NCBI GenBank assembly: GCA_032718475.1
Contig: JAUCBJ010007900.1
Location: 1 to 64,000, forward strand
Source of the DNA: Nemertoderma westbladi
Lineage: Eukaryota; Xenacoelomorpha; Nemertodermatida; Nemertodermatidae
DNA: 64,000 bases
Direction of reading: 5' to 3'
The translations under genes were made by a program, and so were the position numbers. This document shows positions 44,289-57,800 of this stretch, piece by piece. The notes beneath the pieces are model-generated. The model was not told where the DNA came from. It saw nothing but the letters and a program-made list of their open reading frames with translations, and searched no databases. Positions within the stretch are counted from its first letter, which is position 1; each line of letters starts with the position of its first letter.

Positions 44289-44409
44289 GAGGTACTGTGG
44301 GGCGAGCCACGAAGTGAGTGAGCCTTAGCGTAGTGGTACCATTAATCAACCTGTGGGGCGAGCCACGAAGTGAGTGAGCCTTAGCGTAGTGGTACCATTA
44401 ATCAACCTG
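44289..44409. repeat. 56-bp direct duplication
   Basis: The segment CTGTGGGGCGAGCCACGAAG ... GGTACCATTAATCAAC occurs twice head to tail, immediately before the first unit of the 1.5-kb dimer. Confidence 0.9.
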
Positions 44410-47400
44410 TCGTTCTGTCGTTCTGTCGTGTTCAATTTTAAACGTTAATAACTCGGCCAATCTTTGATGAAATCTATCCAAACTTGGTACACATGTTGTT
44501 TGGCAAAAGTTTAGAAATTTTCCAAGTAGAATTTCAGTGTGGCCTTCGAGAAGCTAAGATAATAGCAGTTAATTAGTTAATTAAGTTATTACGGTAAAAA
44601 CACCATTTTCAACCTGCCTTTTAAAGGAAATTAATTGTTTTACAGTATAAGATTTAAATAATTATAATTAAAAATTATACAGATGTAATCCCCATACGCC
44701 ATTCTATTATAGTTTTTAATTAGTTCAAGTGATTTGCTTTAATAATTGTGTCTTTAATTGATCTAAAGTAATTAAAACGGCAAAAAAAATTTATTCTCAT
44801 TAAATACTGCTCATTTATTGGCCAACATGCTGGTACATAGATGGGATGTGTGTGTCATTCCCAGTTGCTGGGAATGATTATTGGTCAAGTCTCTGCTGCT
44901 GGCTGGGAGTTGTTGCTAAGACTAACCAGAGAGGAATAGTAATAGACAACCAGTATTGCTATTCCAGCCCAGACAGCATTCTTTAAATTCACTATAAATG
45001 TTGTATTGCTATCTCAGGTGAATGACAGATATCATAACATACATACTATCCATGGCATGGCTGTTGTGTAGACTTCTGAAATAGTTTATTCCACAATGTA
45101 TATGTCTGGTTATTTTTTAATTGAATTTTTGCAAAGTAGTAAAATTAATGTTCTTAAAAATAATATTATTATTTTATATGTAACCTAGGAAATTAGCTAC
45201 ATTTTTTCGCTGCAGCTTTAAGAGTGTACATTAATTTAATATTATTTCAATACCCATATTACTACATCGGCATAAGATGCGTTGGCGTTGTATCACACAT
45301 CTCCACATATCACACATATCCACATAGATGTATCAACAGTTACTCGCACAGTTTCGAAACTTCGCATAGTTATAACTGTATAAAGATCGTCAGTCTGCGT
45401 TTAGGAAAAATATTTTATAACAAAACAGGACAAGCGACGAGCGCAACGAGGCATATAATGAAGACGAGTACTGCGTTGACTAAATTATTATATAAACCAC
45501 CTGGCTTCACATATTGATCGCATCCCTAGTTATTATTATTATAAAGAACGTCCTAGCCTGCGTTTAAGAAATATATTTAAATACAAAACAGGACGAACGC
45601 AACGAGGCTTATAATGAATACGAGTACTGCGTTTATTATATTCCTATAAACCACCTGGCTTTGCATATTGAACGTGCGATTGGAAATAAGTTCGTGCTAC
45701 CCTTCCGTGGGTGGTAGATGTCGCGGTTATGTATTGGTGGTTGGGAAGGGTGGGGGGGGGGGGGGGGGATTAAAAGGGGTGAACACGTACTGTCCCCCTT
45801 TCTTTGATTGATTGGTGGTGTGGGTAAATTTCTCAAAACCTGATTTTGTGATACAGTCGCTCAATTTTAATTTGTATCTCATAACTGGGCCTCGTGCTGC
45901 GCGAAGGCCCCACGAACGTGTCGTTCTGTCGTTCTGTCGCGTCCAATTTTAAACGTTAATAACTCAGCCAATCTTTGATGAAATCTATCCAAACTTGGTA
46001 CACATGTTGTTTGGCAAAAGTTTAGAAATTTTCCAAGTAGAATTTCCGTGTGGCCTTCGAGAAGCTAAGATAATAGCAGTTAATTAGTTAATTAAGTTGA
46101 TTACGGTAAAAACACCATTTTCAACCTGCCTTTTAAAGGAAATTAATTGTTTTACAGTATAAGATTTAAATAATTATACTTAAAAATTATACAGATGTAA
46201 TCCACATACGCCATTCTATTATAGTTTTTAATTAGTTCAAGTGATTTGCTTTATTAATTGTGTCTTTAATTGATCTAAAGTAATTAAAACGTCATAAAAA
46301 ATTGATTCTCATTAAATACTGCTCATTTATTGGCTAACATGCTGGTACGATGGAAGGATGTGTGTGTAAGGCAGCTATTTGCTGGGAATGATTATTGGTC
46401 AAGTCTCTGCTGGTGTGGAGCTAGCTGGCTTGGAGTTGTGGCTGTAGACTAACCAGAGAGGAATTGTACTGTAATAGGCAACCAGTATTGCTATTCCAGC
46501 CCAGACATCATTCTTGAAATCCAACATCCCAACATCCTTCCTGTATTGACTCTACTATAAGTGTTGTATTGCTATCTCAGGTAAATGACAGATATAATAA
46601 CATAAATACAATCCATGGCATGGCTGTTGTGTAGGCTTCTGAAATAGTTTATTCCACAATGTATATATGTCTGGTTATTTTTTAATTGAATTTTTGCAAA
46701 GTAGTAAAATTAATGTTCTTAAAAATAATATTATTATTTTATATGTAACCTAGGAAATTAGCTACATTTTTTCGCTGCAGCTTTAAGAGTGTACATTGAT
46801 TTAATATTATTTCAATACCCATATTACTACATCGGCATAAGATGCGTTGGCGTTGTATCACACATCTCCACATATCACACATCTCCACATAGATGTATCA
46901 ACAGTTACTCGCACAGTTTCGAAACTTCGCATAGTTATAACTGTATAAAGATCGTCAGTCTGCGTTTAGGAAAAATATTTTATGACAAAACAGGACAAGC
47001 GACGAGCGCAACGAGGCATATAATGAAGACGAGTACTGCGTTGACTAAATTGTTATATAAACCACCTGGCTTCACATATTGATCGCATCCCTAGTTATTA
47101 TTATTATAAAGATCGTCCTAGCCTGCGTTTAAGAAATATATTTAAATACAAAACAGGACGAACGCAAAGAGGCTTATAATGAAAACGAGTACTGCGTTTA
47201 TTATATTCCTATAAACCACCTGGCTTTGCATATTTAACGTGCGATTGGAAATAAGTTCGTGCTACCCTTCCGTGGGTGGTAGATGTCGCGGTTATGTATT
47301 GGTGGGTGGGGGGAGGGGGGGGGGGTGTGCAGATTAAAAGGGGTGAACACGTACTGTCCCCCTTTCTTTGATTAATTGGTGGTGTGGGTTAATATCTCAT

Positions 47401-47484
47401 AACCTGATTTTGTGATACAGTCGCACAATTTTAATTTGTATCTCATAACTGGGCCTCGTGCTGCGCGAAGGCCCCACGAACGTG
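44410..47484. repeat. 1.5-kb direct dimer inside the TIR element
   Basis: Unit 1 (44410-45920) and unit 2 (45921-47484) align over their whole length. Each starts CGTTCTGTCGTTCTGTCG, goes through AACTCGGCCAATCTTTGATG and an identical open stretch (45224-45517; 46789-47082) and ends GGGCCTCGTGCTGCGCGAAG + GCCCC. Within each unit a ~130-bp segment (GCGTTTAGGAAAAATATTTT ... CCACCTGGCTT) is itself repeated. Differences are mostly small indels and substitutions. Confidence 0.9.
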
Positions 47485-47687
47485 TAGCTGTAATGCAGCA
47501 ATGAAAGAAGATGGAAAGCACACTAGAGTGACTAATACAATACATGCAGACAGTTTACATTCTCTGGCCGAGATTACATTCTCTGGCCGAGATAACATTC
47601 TCGGGCCGTGATGATATTCTCGGGCCGAGATTACATTCTCGGGCCGAGAATGTCATGTACTTTTGGCCGGAACGGCGTCCCATACCT

Positions 47688-48673
47688 GGTACGTACTAAA
47701 AGGTAGAACGATCTATAACGGGCTATAACGATCTATAACGGGCTATAATTTTCTATAAACAAGCTATAACCACCAATAACGAGCTATAATATGAAAATTT
47801 ACAATAAAAAAACATACTTTAGCATGGATTTATTTTCCTAGTCAGTAATTTAATTAAGCAATTTGGTTTTTTTAGTCCATACTGCTTTTCATCTTTTTGG
47901 TATCTCATGAAATCAGTCATTACTTCATTAGTCAGCATATATATTCATTAGTCAGCAGGTCAGGTACCCCCCCCCCCCCCCCCCCCCCCCAGTATGCCAG
48001 TGCTGTAGTATTCTTTGGGATAGTAGTAATTCATAGTCTAGTCCCCGTCCCATGGTTTATTCGGGCATCAACGTAAGGCTGATAACTGGTTTGCTTGTCG
48101 TTCTCCTCCGATCCGGGTTTCTCCCGACCCGTCACCGCACTATATGCTATAAGAACATCTCGAATATAACCAACAAATGTTGAAATTTTACCGGTGGAGA
48201 TGTGACGGCGTGGTTCCGGCTCCGGGATGCCGGGAAAATCTGCAATAAGATATGATATATTCTGTTATTGTTACTGTGAGAGTATTACAGAATTAGCAGA
48301 TTAGCCTGACACGGAACGACGGAAGCGGGAAGCAGTAGGCCTAAGTAGTAGTGTAGTACGTCGATATGCTGATATAGGCATTGTGTTGCAGTCGATATAG
48401 AATAAGCGAGCAATATGGGCCAATAAAAAAACGAACCAGTACTAACTGCAGTAGGCCTATCAATTAGGCATAGGCCTACCCTAATTTTTAACCTGCGGTA
48501 TTTTTCACACCACAGTGCTAATCCAAAAGTTAAACACACCCTATGGGCGTTTTTTTAATGTAAATTTTCATATTATAGCTTGTTTATAGGAATTTATAGC
48601 CCGTTATGATCGTTATAGCCCGTTATAGATCGTTATAGCCCGGTATAGATCGTTCTACCTTTTAGTACGTACC
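47688..48673. mobile_element. Mutator-like MITE, 986 bp, 9-bp target-site duplication
   Basis: Terminal inverted repeats of about 120 bp start GGTACGTACTAAAAGGTAGA and contain repeated CTATAACGGGCTATAACGAT boxes; the right end is the reverse complement. The identical 9-mer CCCATACCT flanks both ends (47679-47687 and 48674-48682). Nine-base duplications and long TIRs are typical of Mutator-like elements. The inside has a 26-base C run (47965-47990) and no transposase. Confidence 0.82.
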
Positions 48674-48867
48674 CCCATACCTCATTGTGCTACTGTTCAG
48701 ATTGTTTCTTAATTCATGCTAAATTTTCTTCAGTTTCAAATACATAATATTCTGTGATATTCCTAGTATTCTAAGGCGCCTTGCATTGGGTAAAACACAG
48801 AAGCCATTATTATAAGCGAACATCCTTACTTAGGCGTTAAAAACAACAACAAATATACGTAAATTAA

Positions 48868-51800
48868 AGTAAATGTCTAATAAAACTACAAACCGGGTGC
48901 GGTGACACATTCTTCAACTAAAAATCTAATAAAACTACAAACCGGGTGCGGTGACACATTCTTTAACTAAAAATCTAATAAAACTACAAACCGGGCGCGG
49001 TGCCACGTTCTTAAACTAAATATCTAATAAAACTACAAACCGGGCGCGGTGCCACGTTCTTAAACTAAGTATCTAATAAAACTACAAACCGGGCGCGGTG
49101 CCACGTTCTTAAACTAAATATCTAATAAAACTACAAACCGGGCGCGGTGCCACGTTCTTAAACTAAGTATCTAATAAAACTACAAACCGGGCGCGGTGCC
49201 ACGTTCTTAAACTAAATATCTAATAAAACTACAAACCGGGCGCGGTGCCACATTCTTTAACTAAAAATCTAATAAAACTACAAACCGGGCGCGGTTCTAC
49301 GTTCTTAAACTAAATATCTAGTAAAACTACAAACCGGGCGCAGTGCCACATTCTTTATAACTAAAAATCTAATAAAACTACAAACTGGGCGCGGTGCCAC
49401 ATTCTTTAACTAAAAATCTAATAAAACTACAAACCGGGCGCGGTTCTACGTTCTTAAACTAAATATCTAGTAAAACTACAAACCGGGCGCAGTGCCACAT
49501 TCTTTAACTAAAAATATAATAAAACTACAAACCGGGCGCGGTGCCACGTTCTTAAACTAAAAATCTAATAAAACTACAAACCGGGCGCGGTGCTACGTTC
49601 TTAAACTAAATATATAATAAAACTACAAACCGGGCGCGATGCCACATTCTTTAACTAAATATCTAATAAAACTACAAACCGGGCGCGGTGCTACGTTCTT
49701 AAACTAAATATCTAATAAAACTACAAACCGGGCGCGGTGCCACGTTCTTAAACTAAATATCTAATAAAACTACAGTAGAAACCGGGCGCGGTGCCACGTT
49801 CTTAAACTAAGTATCTAATAAAACTACAAACCGGGCGCGGTGCCACATTCTTTAACTAAAAATCTAATAAAACTACAAACCGGGCGCGGTGCCACGTTCT
49901 TAAACTAAATATCTAATAAAACTACAAACCGGGCGCGGCGCCACGTTCTTAAACTAAACATCTAATAAAACTACAGTAGAAACCGGGCGCGGTGCCACAT
50001 TCTTTAACTAAAAATCTAATAAAACTACAAACCGGGCGCGGTGCCACATTCTTTAACTAAAAATCTAATAAAACTACAAACCGGGCGCGGTGCCACGTTC
50101 TTAAACTAAATATCTAATAAAACTACAAACCGGGCGCGGCGCCACGTTCTTAAACTAAACATCTAATAAAACTACAGTAGAAACCGGGCGCGGTGCCACA
50201 TTCTTTAACTAAAAATCTAATAAAACTACAAACCGGGCGCGGTGCCACATTCTTTAACTAAAAATCTAATAAAACTACAAACCGGGCGCGGTGCCACGTT
50301 CTTAAGCTAAATATCTAATAAAACTACAAACCGGGCGTGGTGCCACGTTCTTAAACTAAATATCTAATAAAACTACAAACCGGGCGCGGTGCCACATTCT
50401 TAAACTAAATATCTAATAAAACTACAAACCGGGCGTGGTGCCACGTTCTTAAACTAAATATCTAATAAAACTACAAACCGGGCGTGGTGCCACGTTCTTA
50501 AACTAAATATCTAATAAAACTACAAACCGGGCGCGGTGCCACGTTCTTAAACTAAATATCTAATAAAACTACAAACCGGGCGTGGTGCCACGTTCTTAAA
50601 CTAAATATCTAATAAAACTACAAACCGGTCGCGGTGCCACGTTCTTAAACTAAATATCTAATAAAACTACAAACCGGGCGCGGTGCCACGTTCTTAAACT
50701 AAGTATCTAATAAAACTACAAACCGGGCGCGGTGCCACATTCTTTAACTAAAAATCTAATAAAACTACAAACAGGGCGCGGTGCCACATTCTTTAACTAA
50801 AAATCTAATAAAACTACAAACCGGGCGCGGTGCTACGTTCTTAAACTAAATATCTAATAAAACTACAAACCGGGCGCGGTGCCACGTTCTTAAACTAAAC
50901 ATATAATAAAACTACAGTAGAAACCGGGCGCGGTGCCACATTCTTTAACTAAAAATCGAATAAAACTACAAACCGGGCGCGGTGTCACATTCTTTAACTA
51001 AAAATCTAATAAAACTACACACCGGGCGCGGTGCCACGTTCTTAAACTAAATATCTAATAAAACTACAAACCGGGCGCGGTGCCACATTCTTTAACTAAA
51101 AATCTAATAAAACTACAAACCGGGCGCGGTGCCACGTTCTTAAACTAAGTATCTAATAAAACTACAAACCGGGCGCGGTGCCACATTCTTTAACTAAAAT
51201 TCTAATAAAACTACAAACCGGGCGCGGTGCCACGTTTAAACTAAATATCTAATAAAACTACAAACCGGGCGCGGTGCCACATTCTTTAACTAAAAATCTA
51301 ATAAAACTACAAACCGGGCGTGGTGCTACGTTCTTAAACTAAATATCTAGTAAAACTACAAACCGGGCGCGGTGCCACATTCTTTAACTAAAAATCTAAT
51401 AAAACTACAAACCGGGCGCGGTGCTACGTTCTTAAACTAAATATCTAATAAAACTACAAACCGGGCGTGGTGCCACGTTCTTAAACTAAATATCTAATAA
51501 AACTACAAACCGGGCGCGGTGCCACGTTCTTAAACTAAATATCTAATAAAAATACAAACCGGGCGCGGTGCCACGTTCTTAAACTAAGTATCTAATAAAA
51601 CTACAAACCGGGCGCGGTGCCACATTCTTTAACTAAAAATCTAATAAAACTACAAACCGGGGGCGGTGCCACATTCTTTAACTAAAAATCTAATAAAACT
51701 ACAAACCGGGCGCGGTGCTACGTTCTTAAACTAAATATCTAATAAAACTACAAACCGGGCGCGGTGCCACGTTCTTAAACTAAACATATAATAAAACTAC

Positions 51801-54800
51801 AGTAGAAACCGGGCGCGGTGCCACATTCTTTAACTAAAAATCTAATAAAACTACAAACCGGGCGCGGTGCCACATTCTTTAACTAAAAATCTAATAAAAC
51901 TACAAACCGGGCGCGGTGCCACGTTCTTAAACTAAATATCTAATAAAACTACAAACCGGGCGCGGTGCCACATTCTTTAACTAAAAATCTAATGAAACTA
52001 CAAACCGGGCGCGGTGCTACGTTCTTAAACTAAATATCTAATAAAACTACAAACCGGGCGCGGTGCCACGTTCTTAAACTAAACATCTAATAAAACTACA
52101 AACCGGGCGCGGTGCCACGTTCTTAAACTAAATATCTAATAAAACTACAAACCGGGCGCGGTGCCACGTTCTTAAACTAAATATCTAATAAAACTACAAA
52201 CAGGGCGCGGTGCCACATTCTTTAACTAAAAATCTAATAAAACTACAAACCGGGCGCGGTGCTACGTTCTTAAACTAAATATCTAATAAAACTACAAACC
52301 GGGCGCGGTGCCACATTCTTTAACTAAATATCTAATAAAACTACAAACCGGGCGCGGTGCCACATTCTTTAACTAAAAATCTAATAAAACTACAAACCGG
52401 GCGTGGTGCCACGTTTAAACTAAATATCTAATAAAACTACAAACCGGGCGCGGTGCCACATTCTTTAACTAAAAATCTAATAAAACTACAAACCGGGCGC
52501 GGTGCCACATTCTTTAACTAAAAATCAAATAACAGTCAAAACCGGGCGTGGTGCCACGTTCTTAAACTAAACATATAATAAAACTACAGTAGAAACCGGG
52601 CGCGGTGCTACGTTCTTAAACTAAACATATAATAAAACTACAGTAGAAACCGGGCGCGGTGCCACATTCTTTAACTAAAAATCTAATAAAACTACAAACC
52701 GGGCGCGGTGCCACATTCTTTAACTAAAAATCTAATAAAACTACAAACCGGGCGCGGTACCACGTTTTTAAACTAAATATCTAATAAAACTACAAACCGG
52801 GCGCGGTGCCACATTCTTTAACTAAAAATCTAATGAAACTACAAACCGGGCGCGGTGCTACGTTCTTAAACTAAATATCTAATAAAACTACAAACCGGGC
52901 GCGGTGCCACATTCTTTAACTAAAAATCAAATAACAGTCAAAACCGGGCGTGGTGCCACGTTTAAACTAAATATCTAATAAAACTACAAACCGGGCGCGG
53001 TGCCACGTTCTTAATTAAACTAAATATCTAATAAAACTACAAACCGGGCGCCGTGCACGTTTTTAAACTAAATATCTAATAAAACTACAAATCGGGCGCG
53101 GTGCTACGTTCTTAAACTAAATATCTAATAAAACTACAAACCGGGCGCGGTGCCACGTTCTTTAATTAAACTAAATATCTAATAAAACTACAAACCGGGC
53201 GCCGTGCACGTTTTTAAACTAACTATCTAATAAAACTACAAATCGGGCGCGGTGCTACGTTCTTAAACTAAATATCTAATAAAACTACAAACCGGGCGCG
53301 GTGCCACGTTCTTAATTAAACTAAATATCTAATAAAACTACAAACCGGGCGCCGTGCACGTTTTTAAACTAAATATCTAATAAAACTACAAATCGGGCGC
53401 GGTGCTACGTTCTTAAACTAAATATCTAATAAAACTACAAATCGGGCGCGGTGCTACGTTCTTAAACTAAATATCTAATAAAACTACAAATCGGGCGCGG
53501 TGCTACGTTCTTAAACTAAAAATTTAATAAAACTACAAACCGGGCGCGGTGCTACGTTCTTAAACTAAATATCTAATAAAACTACAAACCGGGCGCGGTG
53601 CCACGTTCTTAATTAAACTAAATATCTAATAAAACTACAAACCGGGCGCGATTGCACGTTTTTAAACTAAATATCTAATAAAACTACACATCGGGCGCGG
53701 TGCTACGTTCTTAAACTAAATATCTAATAAAACTACAAACCGGGCGCGGTGCCACGTTTTTAAACTAAATGTCTAATAAAACTACAAACCGGCGCGGTGC
53801 TACGTTCTTAAACTAAATATCTAATAAAACTACAAACTGGGCGCGGTGCCACGTTCTTTAATTAAACTAAATATCTAATAAAACTACAAATCGGGCGCGG
53901 TGCTACGTTCTTAAACTAAATATCTAATAAAACTACAAACCGGGCGCGGTGCCACGTTTTTAAACTAAATATCTAATAAAACTACAAACCGGGCGCGGTG
54001 CCACGTTTTTAAACTAAATATCTAATAAAACTACAAATCGGGCGCGGTGCTACGTTCTTAAACTAAATATCTAATAAAACTACAAACCGGGCGCGGTGCC
54101 ACGTTTTTAAACTAAATATCTAATAAAACTACAAACCGGGCGCGGTGCACGTTTTTAAACTAAATATCTAATAAAACTACACATCGGGCGCGGTGCTACG
54201 TTCTTAAACTAAATATCTAATAAAACTACAAACCGGGCGCGGTGCCACGTTTTTAAACTAAATATCTAATAAAACTACAAACCGGGCGCGGTGCCACGTT
54301 TTTAAACTAAATATCTAATAAAACTACAAATCGGGCGCGGTGCCACGTTCTTAATTAAACTAAATATCTAATAAAACTACAATCCGGGCGCGGTGCCACG
54401 TTCTTAAACGAAAAATCTAATAAAACTACAAACCGAGCGCGGTGCCACATTCTTTAACTAAAAATCTAATAAAACTACAAACCGGGCGCGGTGCACGTTC
54501 TTAAACTAAATATCTAATAAAACTACAAACCGGGCGCGGTGCCACGTTCTTAATTAAACTAAATATCTAATAAAACTACAATCCGGGCGCGGTGCCACGT
54601 TCTTAAACGAAAAATCTAATAAAACTACAAATCGGGCGCGGTGGTACGTTCTTAAACTAAATATCTAATAAAACTACAAACCGGGCGCGGTGCCACGTTC
54701 TTAATTAAACTAAATATCTAATAAAACTACAAACCGGGCGCGGTGCACGTTTTTAAACTAGATATCTAATAAAACTACAAACCGGGCGCGGTGCTACGTT

Positions 54801-57800
54801 CTCAAACTAAATATCTAATAAAACTACAAACCGGGCGCGGTGCCACGTTTTTAAACTAAATATCTAATAAAACTACAAACCGGGCGTGGTGCCACGTTCT
54901 TAAACTAAATATCTAATAAAACTACAAACTGGGCACGGTGCCACGTTCTTAAACTAAAAATAAAACTACAAACCGCGCGCGGTGCCACGTTTTTAAACTA
55001 AATATATAATAAAACTACAAACCAGGCGCGGTGCCACATTCTTTAACTAAAAATCTAATAAAACTACAAACCGGGCGCGGTGCCACGTTCTTAAACTAAA
55101 TATCTAATAAAACTACAAACTGGGCATGGTGCCACGTTCTTAAACTAAAAATAAAACTACAAACCGGGCGCGGTGCCACGTTCTTACACTAACTATCTAA
55201 TAAAACTACAAACCGGGCACGGTGCCACGTTCTTAAACTAAGTATCTAATAAAACTACAAACCGGGCACGGTGCCACGTTCTTAAACTAAATATATCTAA
55301 TAAAAATACAAACCGGGCGCGGTGCCACATTCTTTAACTAAAAATCTAATAAAACTACAAACCGGGCGCGGTGCCACGTTCTTAAACTAAATATCTAATA
55401 AAACTACAAACCGGGCGCGGTGCCACGTTCTTAAACTAAATATCTAATAAAACTACAAACCGGGCGCGGTGCCACGTTCTTAATTTAAACTTCTAATAAA
55501 ACTACAAACCGGGCGCGGTGCCACGTTCTTAAACTAAATATCTAATAAAACTACACATCGGGCGCGGTGCTACGTTCTTAAACTAAATATCTAATAAAAC
55601 TACACATCGGGCGCGGTGCTACGTTCTTAAACTAAATATCTAATAAAACTACAAACCGGGCGCGGTGCCACGTTCTTACACTAACTATCTAATAAAACTA
55701 CAAACCGGGCACGGTGCCACGTTCTTAAACTAAAAATAAAACTACAAACCGGGCGCGGTGCCACGTTCTTACACTAACTATCTAATAAAACTACAAACCG
55801 GGCACGGTGCCACGTTCTTAAACTAAGTATCTAATAAAACTACAAACCGGGAACGGTGCCACGTTCTTAAACTAAATATCTAATAAAAATACAAACCGGG
55901 CGCGGTGCCACGTTCTTAAACTAAGTATCTAATAAAACTAGAAACCGGGCGCGGTGCTACGTTCTTAAACTAAATATCTAATAAAACTACAAAGTGGGCA
56001 CGGTGCCACGTTCTTAAACTAAATATCTAATAAAACTACAAACCGGGCGCGGTGCCACGTTCTTAAACTAAAAATAAAACTACAAACCGGGCGCGGTGCC
56101 ACGTTCTTAAACTAAAAATCTAATAAAACTACAAACCGGGCGCGGTGCCACGTTCTTAAACTAAAAATAAAACTACAAACCGGGCGCGGTGCCACGTTCT
56201 TACACTAACTATCTAATAAAACTACAAACCGGGCACGGTGCCACGTTCTTAAACTAAGTATCTAATAAAACTACAAACCGGGCACGGTGCCACGTTCTTA
56301 AACTAAATATCTAATAAAACTACAAACCGGGCGCGGTGCCACGTTCTTAAACTAAAAATCTAATAAAACTACAAACCGGGCGCGGTGCACGTTTTTAAAC
56401 TAAATATCTAATAAAACTACAAACCGGGCGCGGTGCCACGTTCTTAAACTAAAAATCTAATAAAACTACAAACCGGGCGCGGTGCCACGTTCTTAAACTA
56501 AAAATCTAATAAAACTACAAACCGGGCACGGTGCCACGTTCTTAAACTAAAAATAAAACTACAAACCGGGCGCGGTGCCACGTTCTTACACTAACTATCT
56601 AATAAAACTACAAACCGGGCACGGTGCCACGTTCTTTAACTAAAAATCTAATAAAACTACAAACCGGGCACGGTGCCACGTTCTTAAACTAAAAATAAAA
56701 CTACAAACCGGGCGCGGTGCCACGTTCTTACACTAACTATCTAATAAAACTACAAACCGGGCACGGTGCCACGTTCTTAAACTAAGTATCTAATAAAACT
56801 ACAAACCGGGCGCGGTGCCACATTCTTTAACTAAAAATCTAATAAAACTACAAACCGGGCACGGTGCCACGTTCTTAAACTAAAAATAAAACTACAAACC
56901 GGGCGCGGTGCCACGTTCTTACACTAACTATCTAATAAAACTACAAACCGGGCACGGTGCCACGTTCTTAAACTAAGTATCTAATAAAACTACAAACCGG
57001 GCGCGGTGCCACATTCTTTAACTAAAAATCTAATAAAACTACAAACCGGGCACGGTGCCACGTTCTTAAACTAAAAATAAAACTACAAACCGGGCGCGGT
57101 GCCACGTTCTTACACTAACTATCTAATAAAACTACAAACCGGGCACGGTGCCACGTTCTTAAACTAAGTATCTAATAAAACTACAAACCGGGCACGGTGC
57201 CACGTTCTTAAACTAAATATCTAATAAAACTACAAACCGGGCGCGGTGCCACGTTCTTAAACTAAAAATAAAACTACAAACCGGGCGCGGTGCCACGTTC
57301 TTAAACTAAATATCTAATAAAAATACAAACCGGGCGCGGTGCCACGTTCTTAAACTAAGTATCTAATAAAACTAGAAACCGGGCGCGGTGCTACGTTCTT
57401 AAACTAAATATCTAAGAAAACTACAAACCGGGCACGGTGCCACGTCCTTAAACTAAATATCTAATAAAAATACAAACCGGGCGCGGTGCCACGTTCTTAA
57501 ACTAAGTATCTAATAAAACTAGAAACCGGGCGCGGTGCTACGTTCTTAAACTAAATATCTAATAAAACTACAAACTGGGCACGGTGCCACGTTCTTAAAC
57601 TAAAAATAAAACTACAAACCGGGCGCGGTGCCACGTTCTTACACTAACTATCTAATAAAACTACAAACCGGGCATGGTGCCACGTTCTTAAACTAAGTAT
57701 CTAATAAAACTACAAACCGTGCACGGTGCCACGTTCTTAAACTAAATATCTAATAAAAATACAAACCGGGCGCGGTGCCACGTTCTTAAACTAAAAATCT

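Larger units (their letters stand above)
43519..47680. mobile_element. 4.2-kb element with terminal inverted repeats
   Basis: The left end GGCGCCGTTCCGACCAAAAG + TACATGACAT is mirrored at the right by ATGTCATGTACTTTTGGCCG + GAACGGCGTCC. Just inside, both ends carry several CTCGGGCCGAGAAT palindromes (43575-43622 and 47560-47650). The interior is a direct dimer of a ~1.5-kb unit without coding capacity. ATAC flanks both sides and could be a short target-site duplication. Probably a non-autonomous DNA transposon. Confidence 0.65.

Noticed and set aside
45224-47082. 97-residue frame present in both 1.5-kb units
   Set aside because: Conservation is explained by recent duplication of the whole unit; the composition is not protein-like and the frame includes repeated non-coding segments.
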